DNA of 64,000 nucleotides from contig CAIQOV010000026.1 of the NCBI GenBank assembly GCA_903873585.1, positions 62,001-126,000 on the forward strand, in the 5' to 3' direction. A model generated the notes under the pieces. That model was not told the DNA's origin, ran no database searches, and worked only from the letters and a program-made list of their open reading frames with translations. This stretch comes from an uncultured Rhodobacterales bacterium. Lineage in GTDB: Bacteria; Pseudomonadota; Alphaproteobacteria; Rhodobacterales; Rhodobacteraceae. Shown piece by piece: positions 1 through 8,213 of the stretch (positions are counted from its first letter, which is position 1; each line of letters opens with the position of its first letter). The translations under genes and the position numbers were made by a program.

Positions 1-583
1 GGGCGATGCCACAGGCGTGATAGGCGATTTGGGCAAGGCCCGAGCAGTCAATGCCAGCCCGCGAATTGCCGCCCCAAAGATAGGGGCTATGCAGGAACAA
101 TTCCGCCACGGCGACCGGATCGGTCAGATGGGTGCCCAAGGGCAGCAGGTGGTTGGCGGGGATAAAGCCCTGCGGGGTTTGGGCGTAAGCCCCGACCTGA
201 TCCAGCACCGAAACCCGCGCGCCCATGGGCAGCGCGCTTAGGTTTTGCGAACTGGCCTTGGGCTGCGCGTAAAGGTGCGTGCCGGTTGAGGCGACCCAGT
301 GCGTGACGGGGGGGCCTTGTTCCAGAACCGCTTCGGGCAACCAACCGCAGTAACCGTCTTTGGCGGCAAAGCCGAAGGCATGGCCTTGATCGCGGTCGAT
401 GACGGTAAAATCCTCGCCCAGCCAAAGCTGGCGTTCACGCGCGCCGTGGGGGCTGCGCAGCAGGTCAACCAAGGGGGCGGCGACTTGCCAGATTTCGCCA
501 GCGGTGAAGGCGGGCGCATCGACTTGGCCTTGCAGCGAGGTATGGGCGATGCGGGCTGTGGCGGGGGTTAGGCGGCGGTCCAT
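1..583 (-). CDS. NlpC/P60-family cell-wall peptidase, C-terminal part cut by window edge
   Basis: Reading leftward from an ATG at 581-583, about 194 codons are open to the window edge. The N-terminal half looks like a bacterial SH3 region. It is followed by the NlpC/P60 core YLWGGNSRAGIDCSGLAQ, whose Cys is the expected nucleophile. Family members cleave peptidoglycan stem peptides, usually at gamma-D-Glu to meso-diaminopimelate bonds. No signal peptide is evident at the chosen start. The catalytic His lies outside the window. The start codon directly follows the stop of the aminopeptidase gene, so the two are co-transcribed and probably translationally coupled. The pairing suggests peptide or muropeptide turnover, which is inference. 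Confidence 0.88.
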   Translation of the reverse strand, partial: MDRRLTPATARIAHTSLQGQVDAPAFTAGEIWQVAAPLVDLLRSPHGARERQLWLGEDFTVIDRDQGHAFGFAAKDGYCGWLPEAVLEQGPPVTHWVASTGTHLYAQPKASSQNLSALPMGARVSVLDQVGAYAQTPQGFIPANHLLPLGTHLTDPVAVAELFLHSPYLWGGNSRAGIDCSGLAQIAYHACGIA

Positions 584-1966
584 CTACTTCAGGCCCAAGA
601 TCGCGGGCAGGGCGGCAAAGACCGCGCGCGCCCCTTGGCCAACACCGCCCTTGGGGCGGGCCGGTTGGTCGGACGGGGTGTGGGCGTAGATGTCGAAATG
701 CAAATAGCGCGGGTTGTTCACAAAGCGGCGCAAGAAAAGCGCCGCTGTGCCAGACCCTGCAAAGCCCCACCCCGGCGCGTTATCAAGGTCTGCGATGCCC
801 GGTTCGATGATGGCTTCGTAGGGGTCATGGAAGGGCAAACGCCAGACGGGATCAAAGCTTGCTAAGGCCCCTGATTCGAGCGCTGCGACCACATCGGGGT
901 CGTTGCAATAATAAGGCGCAAGGTCGGGGCCAACAGCCACACGGGCAGCACCCGTTAGGGTGGCCATCGACACGATCATGTCTGATGAGTCTTCTTCAGC
1001 CCAAGCCAGCGCGTCGCCCAGAACCAAGCGGCCCTCGGCATCCGTATCGTTCACCTCGACCGTCAGGCCCTTGCGTGAGGTGAGGATGTCTTTGGGCCGC
1101 ATTGCATTGCCGGATATGGCATTTTCCACCGCAGGCACGATCACGCGCAACTGTACAGGCATGCCAAGCGACATGATCATATGGGCCAGCCCCAAAACGG
1201 TGGCAGCGCCGCCCATGTCTTTCTTCATCAGGTTCATGCCGGACGAGGGCTTAATGTTCAGCCCGCCCGTGTCAAAGCAAACGCCCTTGCCCACCAGCGT
1301 CAGCTTGGGGCCAGCCTTGCCCCAACGCATCTGCATGATGCGCGGCGCGCGGGGCGAGGCGCGGCCGACGGCGTGAACCATCGGGAAGTTCTGCGTCAGC
1401 AGGTCGTCGCCCCTGATCGCCGTGGTTTGCGCGCCAAAGCGCTGGGCAAGGGCTGTAAAGGCCGCTTCAAGTTCAGCAGGCCCCATGTCGGAGGCGGGGG
1501 TGTTGACCAGATCGCGGGTAAGAAACTCGCCCTCTGCCATCGCCAAAAGGCGGGGGCCATCGGTGCCTTCGGGCAGGCGCAGCAGGGCTGGGTCGGCTTT
1601 TTTAGGGGAACGGTAGCGGTCGAATCGGTAGGATTGCAGCAGCCATGCGAGAACCGTTTCATCGCGCAGCGCAGGCGTCAGCGCGCCGCCTAAATCCCAG
1701 TTGCCCGCAGGCAGGCCCGCCACAGCTTTGGCGATGCCAAAGCGCAGCCGCGCGCGGGCTTTCGCCGTGCCCAAGCCTGCGATGGCAGACCCTACGCCCG
1801 TCTCGCCCGGAATAAGGCGCAGCTCGCCCAAGCCCGCCTCAAACCCTGTGGCTGTCAGCCAGTCTTTGGCGGGGTGGCTGTCGCGCAGCGCGGGCCAGTC
1901 TTCGGCTGTCACCACGGTTAGGGTGCGAAAGGCGGCATCGGGGTCGGCAAAGCGAGGTTGGGTCAT
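584..1966 (-). CDS. M17 leucyl aminopeptidase family protein
   Basis: The 460-aa protein carries the M17 signature NTDAEGRLVLGDAL. It also has the metal/active-site segment GKGVCFDTGGLNIKPSSGM, with K and D ligands, and LMKKDMGGAATVLG. These define a cytosolic dinuclear-metal aminopeptidase that releases N-terminal residues from peptides. Length fits the shorter alphaproteobacterial M17 paralogues rather than the roughly 500-aa PepA, and the N-terminal domain is divergent. The gene is first of a two-gene unit with the NlpC/P60 gene, with no gap between stop and start. The start ATG at 1964-1966 follows GAGAATGCC, a modest ribosome site. Confidence 0.92.
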   Translation of the reverse strand: MTQPRFADPDAAFRTLTVVTAEDWPALRDSHPAKDWLTATGFEAGLGELRLIPGETGVGSAIAGLGTAKARARLRFGIAKAVAGLPAGNWDLGGALTPALRDETVLAWLLQSYRFDRYRSPKKADPALLRLPEGTDGPRLLAMAEGEFLTRDLVNTPASDMGPAELEAAFTALAQRFGAQTTAIRGDDLLTQNFPMVHAVGRASPRAPRIMQMRWGKAGPKLTLVGKGVCFDTGGLNIKPSSGMNLMKKDMGGAATVLGLAHMIMSLGMPVQLRVIVPAVENAISGNAMRPKDILTSRKGLTVEVNDTDAEGRLVLGDALAWAEEDSSDMIVSMATLTGAARVAVGPDLAPYYCNDPDVVAALESGALASFDPVWRLPFHDPYEAIIEPGIADLDNAPGWGFAGSGTAALFLRRFVNNPRYLHFDIYAHTPSDQPARPKGGVGQGARAVFAALPAILGLK

Positions 1967-2044
1967 GGCATTCTCCTACCCGCCCAAGCCTAGCTGTTCC
2001 CCCGCGCCCCGCAAGGGCGTTGCGCAGGTTTGGGCAATAAGACC

Positions 2045-2434
2045 CTAGCCCAGCGTTGCGCCCAAAAGGCTGTGGTGATCGGCGAAGGCATCGTCAGCCA
2101 CCCGCACCAGCCTAGCCCAAACGGCCGAAAAGGCTGTGACATCTTGCAAGCTGATGCACAGGGTCAGATCCGCCGCAATCAGGCCAAGGGTGATCAGCCC
2201 CAAACTCTCGGCCATAAGTTGCAGGCGGCGCAAAGGGCGGGGCATTTCTGCCAGATCATGCGCCTTCACCTGCGCGGTCAAACCCGCAACGCTTTGCGAT
2301 ATTTCGCCCAAGGCGCGGGCCACCACGTGCTGCGCGGTGGATGCGCCAAGGTTACGACAGATCGTTGCGATCGGTTCTGCGTTCAGGCGCACCCGATCAT
2401 TGGGGCGCAAAGCCACCACATTGTCTTGCGACAT
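2045..2434 (-). CDS. conserved hypothetical protein (helical, soluble)
   Basis: A 129-aa protein starting MSQDNVVALRPNDRV. I place the start at 2434, not at an upstream alternative at 2464, because GGGAG lies 8 nt before this ATG. The sequence is mostly predicted helix, including PRPLRRLQLMAESLGLITLG and a C-terminal segment with ADDAFADHHSLLG. There is one cysteine in the N-terminal third and one near residue 95, with no signal peptide. I do not recognise a characterised family. It resembles small uncharacterised proteins common in Rhodobacterales. It is divergent from the carbonic anhydrase gene, so the intervening 154 bp may hold promoters for both. Confidence 0.7.
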   Translation of the reverse strand: MSQDNVVALRPNDRVRLNAEPIATICRNLGASTAQHVVARALGEISQSVAGLTAQVKAHDLAEMPRPLRRLQLMAESLGLITLGLIAADLTLCISLQDVTAFSAVWARLVRVADDAFADHHSLLGATLG

Positions 2435-2540
2435 TTTCCACACTCCCACTTCACCCAAGATCACTTTGCGCCCAGATGCTGAACAAAGGGTTGCCGTAAG
2501 GCGGGCTGAGGGCCGCTTAATCGCTACGATTCCTCTCGAA

Positions 2541-2557
2541 TTTGCTGCAATTGCAAA
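2541..2557. promoter_or_regulatory. inverted repeat upstream of carbonic anhydrase (possible LysR-type box)
   Basis: TTTGC and GCAAA form an inverted repeat separated by 7 bp, 31 bp before the carbonic anhydrase start. Spacing and half-sites resemble the T-N11-A type boxes bound by LysR regulators. CbbR is a natural candidate for a carbon-fixation-related gene. No regulator gene is adjacent, so the assignment is speculative. Confidence 0.3.
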
Positions 2558-2588
2558 CTATGGTCGCCCTTCAAAGAAGGAGCCTGCC

Positions 2589-3236
2589 ATGGATCAAGCC
2601 CGCCCCCTGCCATCCTATCTGATCGCCCGCTTTCAAGGCTGGCGTGCGACGACCTATCAGGACAACCGCGCGTGGTATCGGCGTTTGGCGGAAAGCGGGC
2701 AGCATCCACGGGCCATGGTGATTTCGTGCTGCGACAGCCGTGTGCATGTGACATCCATCTTCGGCGCGGATGAGGGCGAGTTTTTCATTCACCGCAACGT
2801 CGCCAATCTGGTGCCGCCCTATAACCCCGACGGAGAATATCACGGCACCTCGGCGGCGGTCGAATATGCGGTGAGTTCGTTGAAGGTGGCCCATATTGTG
2901 GTGCTGGGCCATTCCAACTGCGGCGGGGTTAAGGGGTGCCATGACATGTGCTGCGGGCTTGCGCCGCAGCTTGAAGAAAAGTCGTCCTTCGTTGGCCGCT
3001 GGATGGATATTCTGCGCCCCGGTTACGAGCGGGTCAAAGACCTGCCGCAGGACGAGCGGATCGTGGCTTTGGAAAAGCAGGCGGTGCGGGTTTCGCTGGA
3101 AAACCTGATGACCTTCCCCTTTGTGCGCGCGGCACTGGAAGATGATATGCTGACGCTGCACGGGTTGTGGAACAACACCGGCGAAGGCGCGCTGGAACAG
3201 TTTGATCCGGCCAAGGACGGTTTTGTGCCGGTGTAA
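2589..3236 (+). CDS. beta-class carbonic anhydrase
   Basis: The 215-aa enzyme interconverts CO2 and bicarbonate. Zn-binding motifs are intact: CCDSRV (C47-x-D49-x-R51) and GHSNCGG (H108, C111). That matches beta-carbonic anhydrases (CynT/Can type) in length and order. The start at 2589 is supported by AAGGAG seven bases upstream; longer in-frame readings upstream have no such site. No signal peptide is seen, so it is cytosolic. It lies 78 bp before an SbtA-like bicarbonate permease and its PII-like partner on the same strand. This suggests a bicarbonate uptake and equilibration module. The family call is firm; the shared role is inferred from position. Confidence 0.95.
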   Translation: MDQARPLPSYLIARFQGWRATTYQDNRAWYRRLAESGQHPRAMVISCCDSRVHVTSIFGADEGEFFIHRNVANLVPPYNPDGEYHGTSAAVEYAVSSLKVAHIVVLGHSNCGGVKGCHDMCCGLAPQLEEKSSFVGRWMDILRPGYERVKDLPQDERIVALEKQAVRVSLENLMTFPFVRAALEDDMLTLHGLWNNTGEGALEQFDPAKDGFVPV

Positions 3237-3314
3237 ATCGGCGCTGCTTGGCGCATTCAGGGATTGAAATAGCAAGGGCAGGGTTTATCTCCTCACAAAT
3301 TGGTGAGGTGCTTG

Positions 3315-4292
3315 ATGGACACCCTTCTGACCTTGGCGGGCCAGAACTTGCTGACCCCCATGATCCTAAGCTTTGCCTTGGGGGGCCTTGCCGCCTTGGC
3401 GCGGTCAGACCTTAGCGTGCCAGAGGCGGCGGCCAAGACCATGGCGCTGTATCTGCTGTTCGCGATTGGCTTTAAGGGTGGGGTCGCTGTTAGCAAAAGC
3501 GGCGTCGACGGGCAGGTGCTGGCGGCGATGGGCGCAGGGATTGCGCTGTCATTCCTGTTGCCCATCGTGGCGTTCGGCTTGCTGCGCGTGGTGTCGCGCC
3601 TGTCGGCGGTGGAAGCGGCGGCGGTGGCGGCGCATTACGGTTCCATCTCTATCGTGACCTTTGCCACCGCCAGCGGCGTCTTGGCCCTGCGCGGGATCGA
3701 AGCCGAGGGGTATATGGTCGCCGTATCCGCGGCGATGGAAAGCCCCGCCATTATCACGGCCCTGTGGCTGGCTGCGCGAAGTGGCCAAGGGCGGCGGATG
3801 GAACCGGGTCTGTGGCGGGAAATCTTGCTGAACGGGTCGATTGTGCTGCTGATCGGGGCCTTTGCCATTGGCATGATCACTGGGCCTGACGGCATGGCCA
3901 AGGTCGAGGCCTTTGTGGTGGCCCCTTGGCAGGGCGTCTTGTGCCTGTTCTTGCTGGATATGGGGCTGGTGGCGGGCCGTGGCTTGCGCGGGGCGCGCGG
4001 GCTGATCGGTGTGGGCTTGGTGGCCTTTGGGGTGGTGATGCCTTTGGTCGGGGCCTCAGCGGGGCTTGGGGCGGCGCTGGCCTTGGGCCTGTCGCTGGGC
4101 GGTACGGTTTTGATGATGGTGCTGGCGGCTTCGGCCAGCTACATCGCCGTGCCTGCGGCGATGCGCGTGGCCTTGCCAGAGGCGAACCCCTCGGTCGCGT
4201 TGACCCTGTCTTTGGGCATCACCTTTCCGTTCAACCTTGTCTTTGGCATTCCAGCCTATCTGGCTGTGGCCGAAGCGGTCCTTGGGGGCTGA
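3315..4292 (+). CDS. sbtA: SbtA-type sodium-dependent bicarbonate permease
   Basis: A 325-aa integral membrane protein with about ten hydrophobic segments in two similar halves, typical of DUF897/SbtA. Recognisable stretches are FAIGFKGGVAVSKSG near residues 50-65, EAAAVAAHYGSISIVTFATA in the middle and PSVALTLSLGITFPFNLVFG near the end. In cyanobacteria SbtA imports bicarbonate with sodium across the inner membrane. The start at 3315 follows GAGG by six bases; a TTG five codons upstream is less likely. A PII-like gene begins three bases after its stop, the usual SbtA-SbtB arrangement. Substrate is inferred from family and from the adjacent carbonic anhydrase. Confidence 0.88.
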   Translation: MDTLLTLAGQNLLTPMILSFALGGLAALARSDLSVPEAAAKTMALYLLFAIGFKGGVAVSKSGVDGQVLAAMGAGIALSFLLPIVAFGLLRVVSRLSAVEAAAVAAHYGSISIVTFATASGVLALRGIEAEGYMVAVSAAMESPAIITALWLAARSGQGRRMEPGLWREILLNGSIVLLIGAFAIGMITGPDGMAKVEAFVVAPWQGVLCLFLLDMGLVAGRGLRGARGLIGVGLVAFGVVMPLVGASAGLGAALALGLSLGGTVLMMVLAASASYIAVPAAMRVALPEANPSVALTLSLGITFPFNLVFGIPAYLAVAEAVLGG

Positions 4293-4295
4293 CCT

Positions 4296-4604
4296 ATGCA
4301 AACCTATACAGCCAAACGTGTCGAAATCCTGATTGAAGCGCCGATGGAAAGCCGTCTGACAGCGGCTTTGACAGCGGCGGGGGTGAAGGGTTTTAGCGTG
4401 CTGCCCGTCTTGGGCGGGGCGGGCCAGTCGGGCCGGTGGAGTGCGGATGGCCAGCTTGGCCGCGCGGGCATGGTGGCGGTGATCTGTCTGGTAGACCCCG
4501 TGCGGTTGGAACCCTTGCTGGATGCCGCCTTTGGCGTGGTCGAACGCCACATCGGTTTGATCAATGTGACCGATGCCCAAGTGATCCGCAAAGCGCGGTT
4601 CTAA
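4296..4604 (+). CDS. sbtB: PII-like regulator of SbtA (SbtB-like)
   Basis: A 102-aa ferredoxin-fold PII-like protein: a beta-alpha start (KRVEILIEAPMESRLTAAL), a central loop region GGAGQSGRWSADGQLG corresponding to the T-loop, and a second beta-alpha half ending VTDAQVIRKARF. In cyanobacteria SbtB trimers bind cAMP, AMP or ADP and gate SbtA. The gene follows sbtA by three bases. The C-terminus ends soon after the last strand and has no cysteine pair, so the redox-active R-loop of some cyanobacterial SbtB proteins is absent. The protein has no Cys at the C-terminus. Confidence 0.85.
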   Translation: MQTYTAKRVEILIEAPMESRLTAALTAAGVKGFSVLPVLGGAGQSGRWSADGQLGRAGMVAVICLVDPVRLEPLLDAAFGVVERHIGLINVTDAQVIRKARF

Positions 4605-4659
4605 GGGCCTTGCTGCGGCGCGTTGGCGCTGACAGAGTGCGGCAAAATTGGAGTTTGCC

Positions 4660-6000
4660 ATGGCCGCCAAATCGCCCGAACCGCTGAAATCCACCGCCGA
4701 ATTGCCGCGCGTTGTGCGGGCCAAGGGCAGCTATTTGTGGGACGCAACTGGCAAGGCCTATATCGACGGGTCGGGTGGGCCAGCGGTCTATTGCCTTGGT
4801 CACGCCAATGACGAGGTGAACGCCGCCGTGGCCGCCCAGATGTCAGACATCGCGCATGCCTACCGCTACAATTTCACCACCGACGCGCTGGAAGAGTTGA
4901 CCGAGATCATCCGTGCGCAATGCGGCGGCACTTTGCGCGAGATGGTCTATGTCACCAGCGGATCGGAAGCGGTGGAAAGCTGCTTGAAGATCGCGCTGCA
5001 ATATCACACCGCCAATGGCCAAAAATCGCGGCGCAAGTTCATCTCGCGCCAACGGTCGTGGCATGGCAACACCTTGGGCGCGCTGGGCCTTTCGGGCTTT
5101 GCTGAACGCACGGCAGCTTATGAGGGGGCGTTCATTCCGTCGATCAAGCTGTCGCCTGCCAATGCTTATCGGCCTGTGGCGGGGGCGGATGCGGCCAGTG
5201 TTGGGGCTATCTGCGCGGCAGAGCTAGAGGCGGCGATCCTGCGCGAAGGGCCTGAAACCATCGCGGCCTTTGTGTTTGAACCTGTGGTGGGTGCCGCGGG
5301 CGGCTGCGTGCCTGCGCCCGATGGCTATGCCAAACTTGTGCGCGAGATTTGTACGAAATACGGCGTGCTGATGATCTCGGATGAGGTGATGTGCGGCGCG
5401 GGGCGCACGGGCACTTGGCGCGCTTTGGCCTATGACGGGGTAGAACCTGATATCATGTCGGTCGCCAAGGGGTTGGCGGCGGGCTACGTGCCCTTGGGGG
5501 CCGCCATCTGCACCACCGCCGTGTGGGAGGTGATCCGCGCCAAGGACGGCGCTTTTGGCACGGGCCACACCTTCACTGGCCACACCGCCGCCTGTGCCGC
5601 TGGCGTGGCCGTGCAAAAGATCATCGCGCGCGAGGGGTTGTTGGCCAAGGTCGCGGCCAACGGCGACCGCCTGAAGGGCTGGATGGCTGACGCGCTGGCG
5701 GGGGTTGAGGCGATCGGTGACATTCGCGGCCGTGGCCATTTCATCTGCGCCGAACTGGTGGCCGACCGCGCCACCAAAGCGCCGTTTGACGCTTCGCGCC
5801 AGTTGCACCTGAAGGTGCGCGCGCAGGCGATGGAAAACGGGCTGATCTGCTATCCGGTCGGCGGCAATGTCGACGGGGTGAACGGTGACATCGTGATCTT
5901 GTCGCCGCCCTACAATTGCACCGACGCGGAACTGGCTGAAATTGTTGACAAATGCGCCACGTCAATCCGGCAAGTGCTGCGGGCAGAGGGGCTGGCCTAA
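4660..6000 (+). CDS. class-III PLP-dependent aminotransferase
   Basis: A 446-aa fold-type I aminotransferase. PLP-binding features are VTSGSEAVESCLKIA (phosphate site), FVFEPVVGAAGG, ISDEVMCGAGRTG (pyridine-N Asp) and SVAKGLAAGYVPLGA (Schiff-base Lys), followed by FGTGHTFTGHTAACAAG. This pattern fits the omega-amino acid or aspartate aminotransferase-family subgroup; the exact amine donor cannot be read from sequence. The start at 4660 is chosen because GGAG lies seven bases before the ATG, while an upstream TTG lacks one. It is 55 bp downstream of sbtB, so it may read from the same transcript, though no functional link is obvious. Confidence 0.9.
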   Translation: MAAKSPEPLKSTAELPRVVRAKGSYLWDATGKAYIDGSGGPAVYCLGHANDEVNAAVAAQMSDIAHAYRYNFTTDALEELTEIIRAQCGGTLREMVYVTSGSEAVESCLKIALQYHTANGQKSRRKFISRQRSWHGNTLGALGLSGFAERTAAYEGAFIPSIKLSPANAYRPVAGADAASVGAICAAELEAAILREGPETIAAFVFEPVVGAAGGCVPAPDGYAKLVREICTKYGVLMISDEVMCGAGRTGTWRALAYDGVEPDIMSVAKGLAAGYVPLGAAICTTAVWEVIRAKDGAFGTGHTFTGHTAACAAGVAVQKIIAREGLLAKVAANGDRLKGWMADALAGVEAIGDIRGRGHFICAELVADRATKAPFDASRQLHLKVRAQAMENGLICYPVGGNVDGVNGDIVILSPPYNCTDAELAEIVDKCATSIRQVLRAEGLA

Positions 6001-6077
6001 AGTTTTCACGCAAGAGTGACGACGGAAAGTTTGGGTCTGGGCGTATCATCAGCACATTCCCCAACCGGAGCGCGTTC

Positions 6078-6539
6078 ATGGCCCATATCTTCAGCAGCTT
6101 TCTGGCCGGACTAGTGGCCGTCTTTTCCCTGTTAGCGATGCCTGCGATGGCGGCTGGCACCTCTGACGGGTCAAGCGAGACGGCCTCTGTCTCGGCCTAT
6201 GACGAGGCTAAGGCGATGGTCGACGAGGGCAACTTTGCCGCCGCCCTGCTCAAGCTGCTTACCCTGACCAAGGCCGAGGCGAAGAACGCCGACGCGTGGA
6301 ACCTGCTTGGCTTCACCTATCGCAAGCTGGGCCAACTGAACGACAGCGATGCCGCCTATCTGACGGTGCTGTCAATCAACCCCGACCATCTGGGCGCGCT
6401 GGAATATCAAGGCGAGTTGTTCATCACAACAGGCAAACTGGATGAAGCGAAAGCGAACTTGGCCAAGCTGCAGGCGCTTTGTGGCACCTGCGAGCAGGCG
6501 GAGGATTTGGAAAAGGCGCTGAAGGCGGCGGGGGCGTAA
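6078..6539 (+). CDS. periplasmic TPR-repeat protein
   Basis: A 153-aa exported protein. Residues 1-25 form a signal peptide ending AMPAMAAG, so cleavage near residue 22-23 is expected. The mature part contains two to three TPR-like helix pairs (DEAKAMVDEGNFAAALLKL, DAWNLLGFTYRKLGQLNDSD, HLGALEYQGELFITTGKLDE). A CGTC pair near residue 137 could form a disulfide in the periplasm. The start at 6078 is supported by GGAG eight bases upstream. No partner is identifiable; TPR proteins of this type usually scaffold other envelope proteins. It is convergent with the following membrane-protein gene, leaving 15 bp between stops. Confidence 0.85.
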   Translation: MAHIFSSFLAGLVAVFSLLAMPAMAAGTSDGSSETASVSAYDEAKAMVDEGNFAAALLKLLTLTKAEAKNADAWNLLGFTYRKLGQLNDSDAAYLTVLSINPDHLGALEYQGELFITTGKLDEAKANLAKLQALCGTCEQAEDLEKALKAAGA

Positions 6540-6554
6540 CCCCCGCGCGCTGGC

Positions 6555-7307
6555 TTAGCTTGCCTGTTCTGTTCCGTTATGGGTTAGGCTTTGATAGGCC
6601 ACGACCAAAATGATCGTGCCCAAGAACAAGGCCGAGGTGATGATCGTGCCCAGCCCCATCCCACCATATTCCCCCGGTTGTGACATAAAGTCACCAATCG
6701 ACGCGCCCAAGGGGCGGGTGAAGATATAGGCCAGCCAAAAGCCCAAGATCGGGTCCAGCCCCAAAACGGCATAGCCCAAGGCCAGCGAGGCGATGATCAT
6801 GCCAAACAGCACGCCTGTTGAAAGGTAGCCCAGCCCGAATTGTTCCGACACCAGATCACCCGCCGCCGTGCCTAAGGCGAAGGTGAACAAGATGGCCAGC
6901 CAGTAAAACGCCTCGCGCCGTGTGGTGAAGATGGCGTGAATCGACAAGCTGCGTTCTGACGCAAACCAGACGGCAAAGGTTGCGGCCAAGGCCAGCGCAA
7001 AGACCCAAGTGGTCGTGATCAGACGAACGCCAAAGGTGTCAACCAGATTGTCGGTCACTAAGGTGCCCACGATGGAGATCAGCACCACCGCCAGCCAATA
7101 GGCCCAAGGCACATAACGCTTTTGCGCAAATTGCACCGTCAAGGCTACAGCCAAGACGCCTGCCATCAAAAGCGAGGTGGCCGTAAGGCCCAGCCCCATG
7201 TTCACCGCCAGATAATCGGCCGCGGTTTCGCCCATGGTGACGGCCAGAAGCTTGATGATCCAGAAGTCAGCGGTGACTTTGGGGACGCGGTTAAAGTGTG
7301 TCGTCAT
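6555..7307 (-). CDS. COG4705-like integral membrane protein with internal repeats
   Basis: A 250-aa membrane protein with about eight hydrophobic segments. Four related motifs recur at regular spacing: GETAADYLAVNMGLG, GTLVTDNLVDTFGV, GTAAGDLVSEQFGLG and GASIGDFMSQPGEYGG. Each places an Asp or Glu/Asp pair inside or beside a membrane segment. This four-fold pseudo-repeat is characteristic of the uncharacterised COG4705 group, and acidic intramembrane residues suggest cation binding. The start at 7307 follows AGGGGA, which overlaps the preceding stop codon; an ATG two codons upstream is an alternative. It is translated just after the exported partner gene at 7318-7935. Function unknown. Confidence 0.8.
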   Translation of the reverse strand: MTTHFNRVPKVTADFWIIKLLAVTMGETAADYLAVNMGLGLTATSLLMAGVLAVALTVQFAQKRYVPWAYWLAVVLISIVGTLVTDNLVDTFGVRLITTTWVFALALAATFAVWFASERSLSIHAIFTTRREAFYWLAILFTFALGTAAGDLVSEQFGLGYLSTGVLFGMIIASLALGYAVLGLDPILGFWLAYIFTRPLGASIGDFMSQPGEYGGMGLGTIITSALFLGTIILVVAYQSLTHNGTEQAS

Positions 7308-7317
7308 GGTCATTCCC

Positions 7318-7935
7318 CTATCGCAGCAAGGCCAAGGCCTGCGCCGAAAAGGCGTCGGCGTGGGCGTCATCATCGGCATTGCACCGCTCGGTTGCTTTGG
7401 CTTGCAGGCTTGCGGCCTCGGTGTTGGGTTTCAGCGCCAGTTGGCTGGCAAGTTCGGTCAACATCACCTCGCACGAGATGGGATGCCCGCCTGCGTCTGT
7501 CACGGCAATGCCGGACACCATCTGCACCCCGCCCGTGCCCACAGCGGCCCCCGGATCGTCAAGCGCTGTTTGCAGCGCGGCCAAGGTTTCGGTCACGGTG
7601 GCAGCCTGCGGCGGTGTCGCGCGCAACGCTTTCAGGGCGGCGTCAATCTTGCCATCCAGACCGCCCCATTGCGCCTCGTCTAAGGGGCGCAGTTTGTCTT
7701 CGCCGTCATCCCAAGCCGTTTCCAGATCGGTGATACGGGTGGCGGCGGCGGCAAGGTCGCCCTTGGCGGCACTGGCCTGCACATCGGTGACAATGGTTTT
7801 AAACGGCGTCATGTCACCCAAAGCATTGGGCGCGCTGGCCAGTTGGGGCGGCGGGGCCACCCAGACCTCCCACGCCGAAAACACGGCGACGGGGGCGGCG
7901 ATCAGAGCGACCGCGAGAAGGATTTGACGGAGCAC
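7318..7935 (-). CDS. exported or membrane-anchored protein of unknown function
   Basis: A 205-aa protein with an N-terminal hydrophobic segment (LLAVALIAAPVAVFSAWEVW) that could be a signal anchor or an uncleaved signal peptide. The remainder is periplasmic by prediction, Ala-rich and helical, with one central and one C-terminal Cys (ISCEVM and ATERCNADDD). The acidic, His-containing stretch NADDDAHADAFSAQ near the end could bind metal, which is inference. The stop codon contributes to the ribosome site of the COG4705-like gene, so the two form a translationally coupled pair. An inverted repeat lies about 60 bp upstream of its start. I do not recognise the family. Confidence 0.75.
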   Translation of the reverse strand: MLRQILLAVALIAAPVAVFSAWEVWVAPPPQLASAPNALGDMTPFKTIVTDVQASAAKGDLAAAATRITDLETAWDDGEDKLRPLDEAQWGGLDGKIDAALKALRATPPQAATVTETLAALQTALDDPGAAVGTGGVQMVSGIAVTDAGGHPISCEVMLTELASQLALKPNTEAASLQAKATERCNADDDAHADAFSAQALALLR

Positions 7936-7995
7936 GGGACGGGTTCCTTGTGATGTTCGCGGCCTTTTCCTACCCGAAGATCTTTCCAGATGATC

Positions 7996-8011
7996 TACAC
8001 TTTATAGTGTA
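7996..8011. promoter_or_regulatory. perfect inverted repeat, possible operator
   Basis: TACACT-TTAT-AGTGTA is a perfect palindrome with 6-bp arms and a 4-bp centre, about 60 bp upstream of the start of the exported-protein gene at 7935. It is AT-rich against a GC-rich background. Symmetry suits a dimeric repressor, but I cannot name the regulator. Confidence 0.4.
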
Positions 8012-8213
8012 CAAACGCCTTCGCTGAGGCGTTGTTCACATCGGCCCAGTTGATTTCGGATCCTCTCAAACGCATTTACGAAATGTCGATTTGCACACCA
8101 AACCACCGCAGAACGACTGCGAAGATGTTTTGGATGTTGCGCTGTAGGGGACGCATTGACACAGGCTTTGCCCGCCGTCACCGCCACAGGTGTGCTAAGC
8201 TAAGCGCAGGCCA

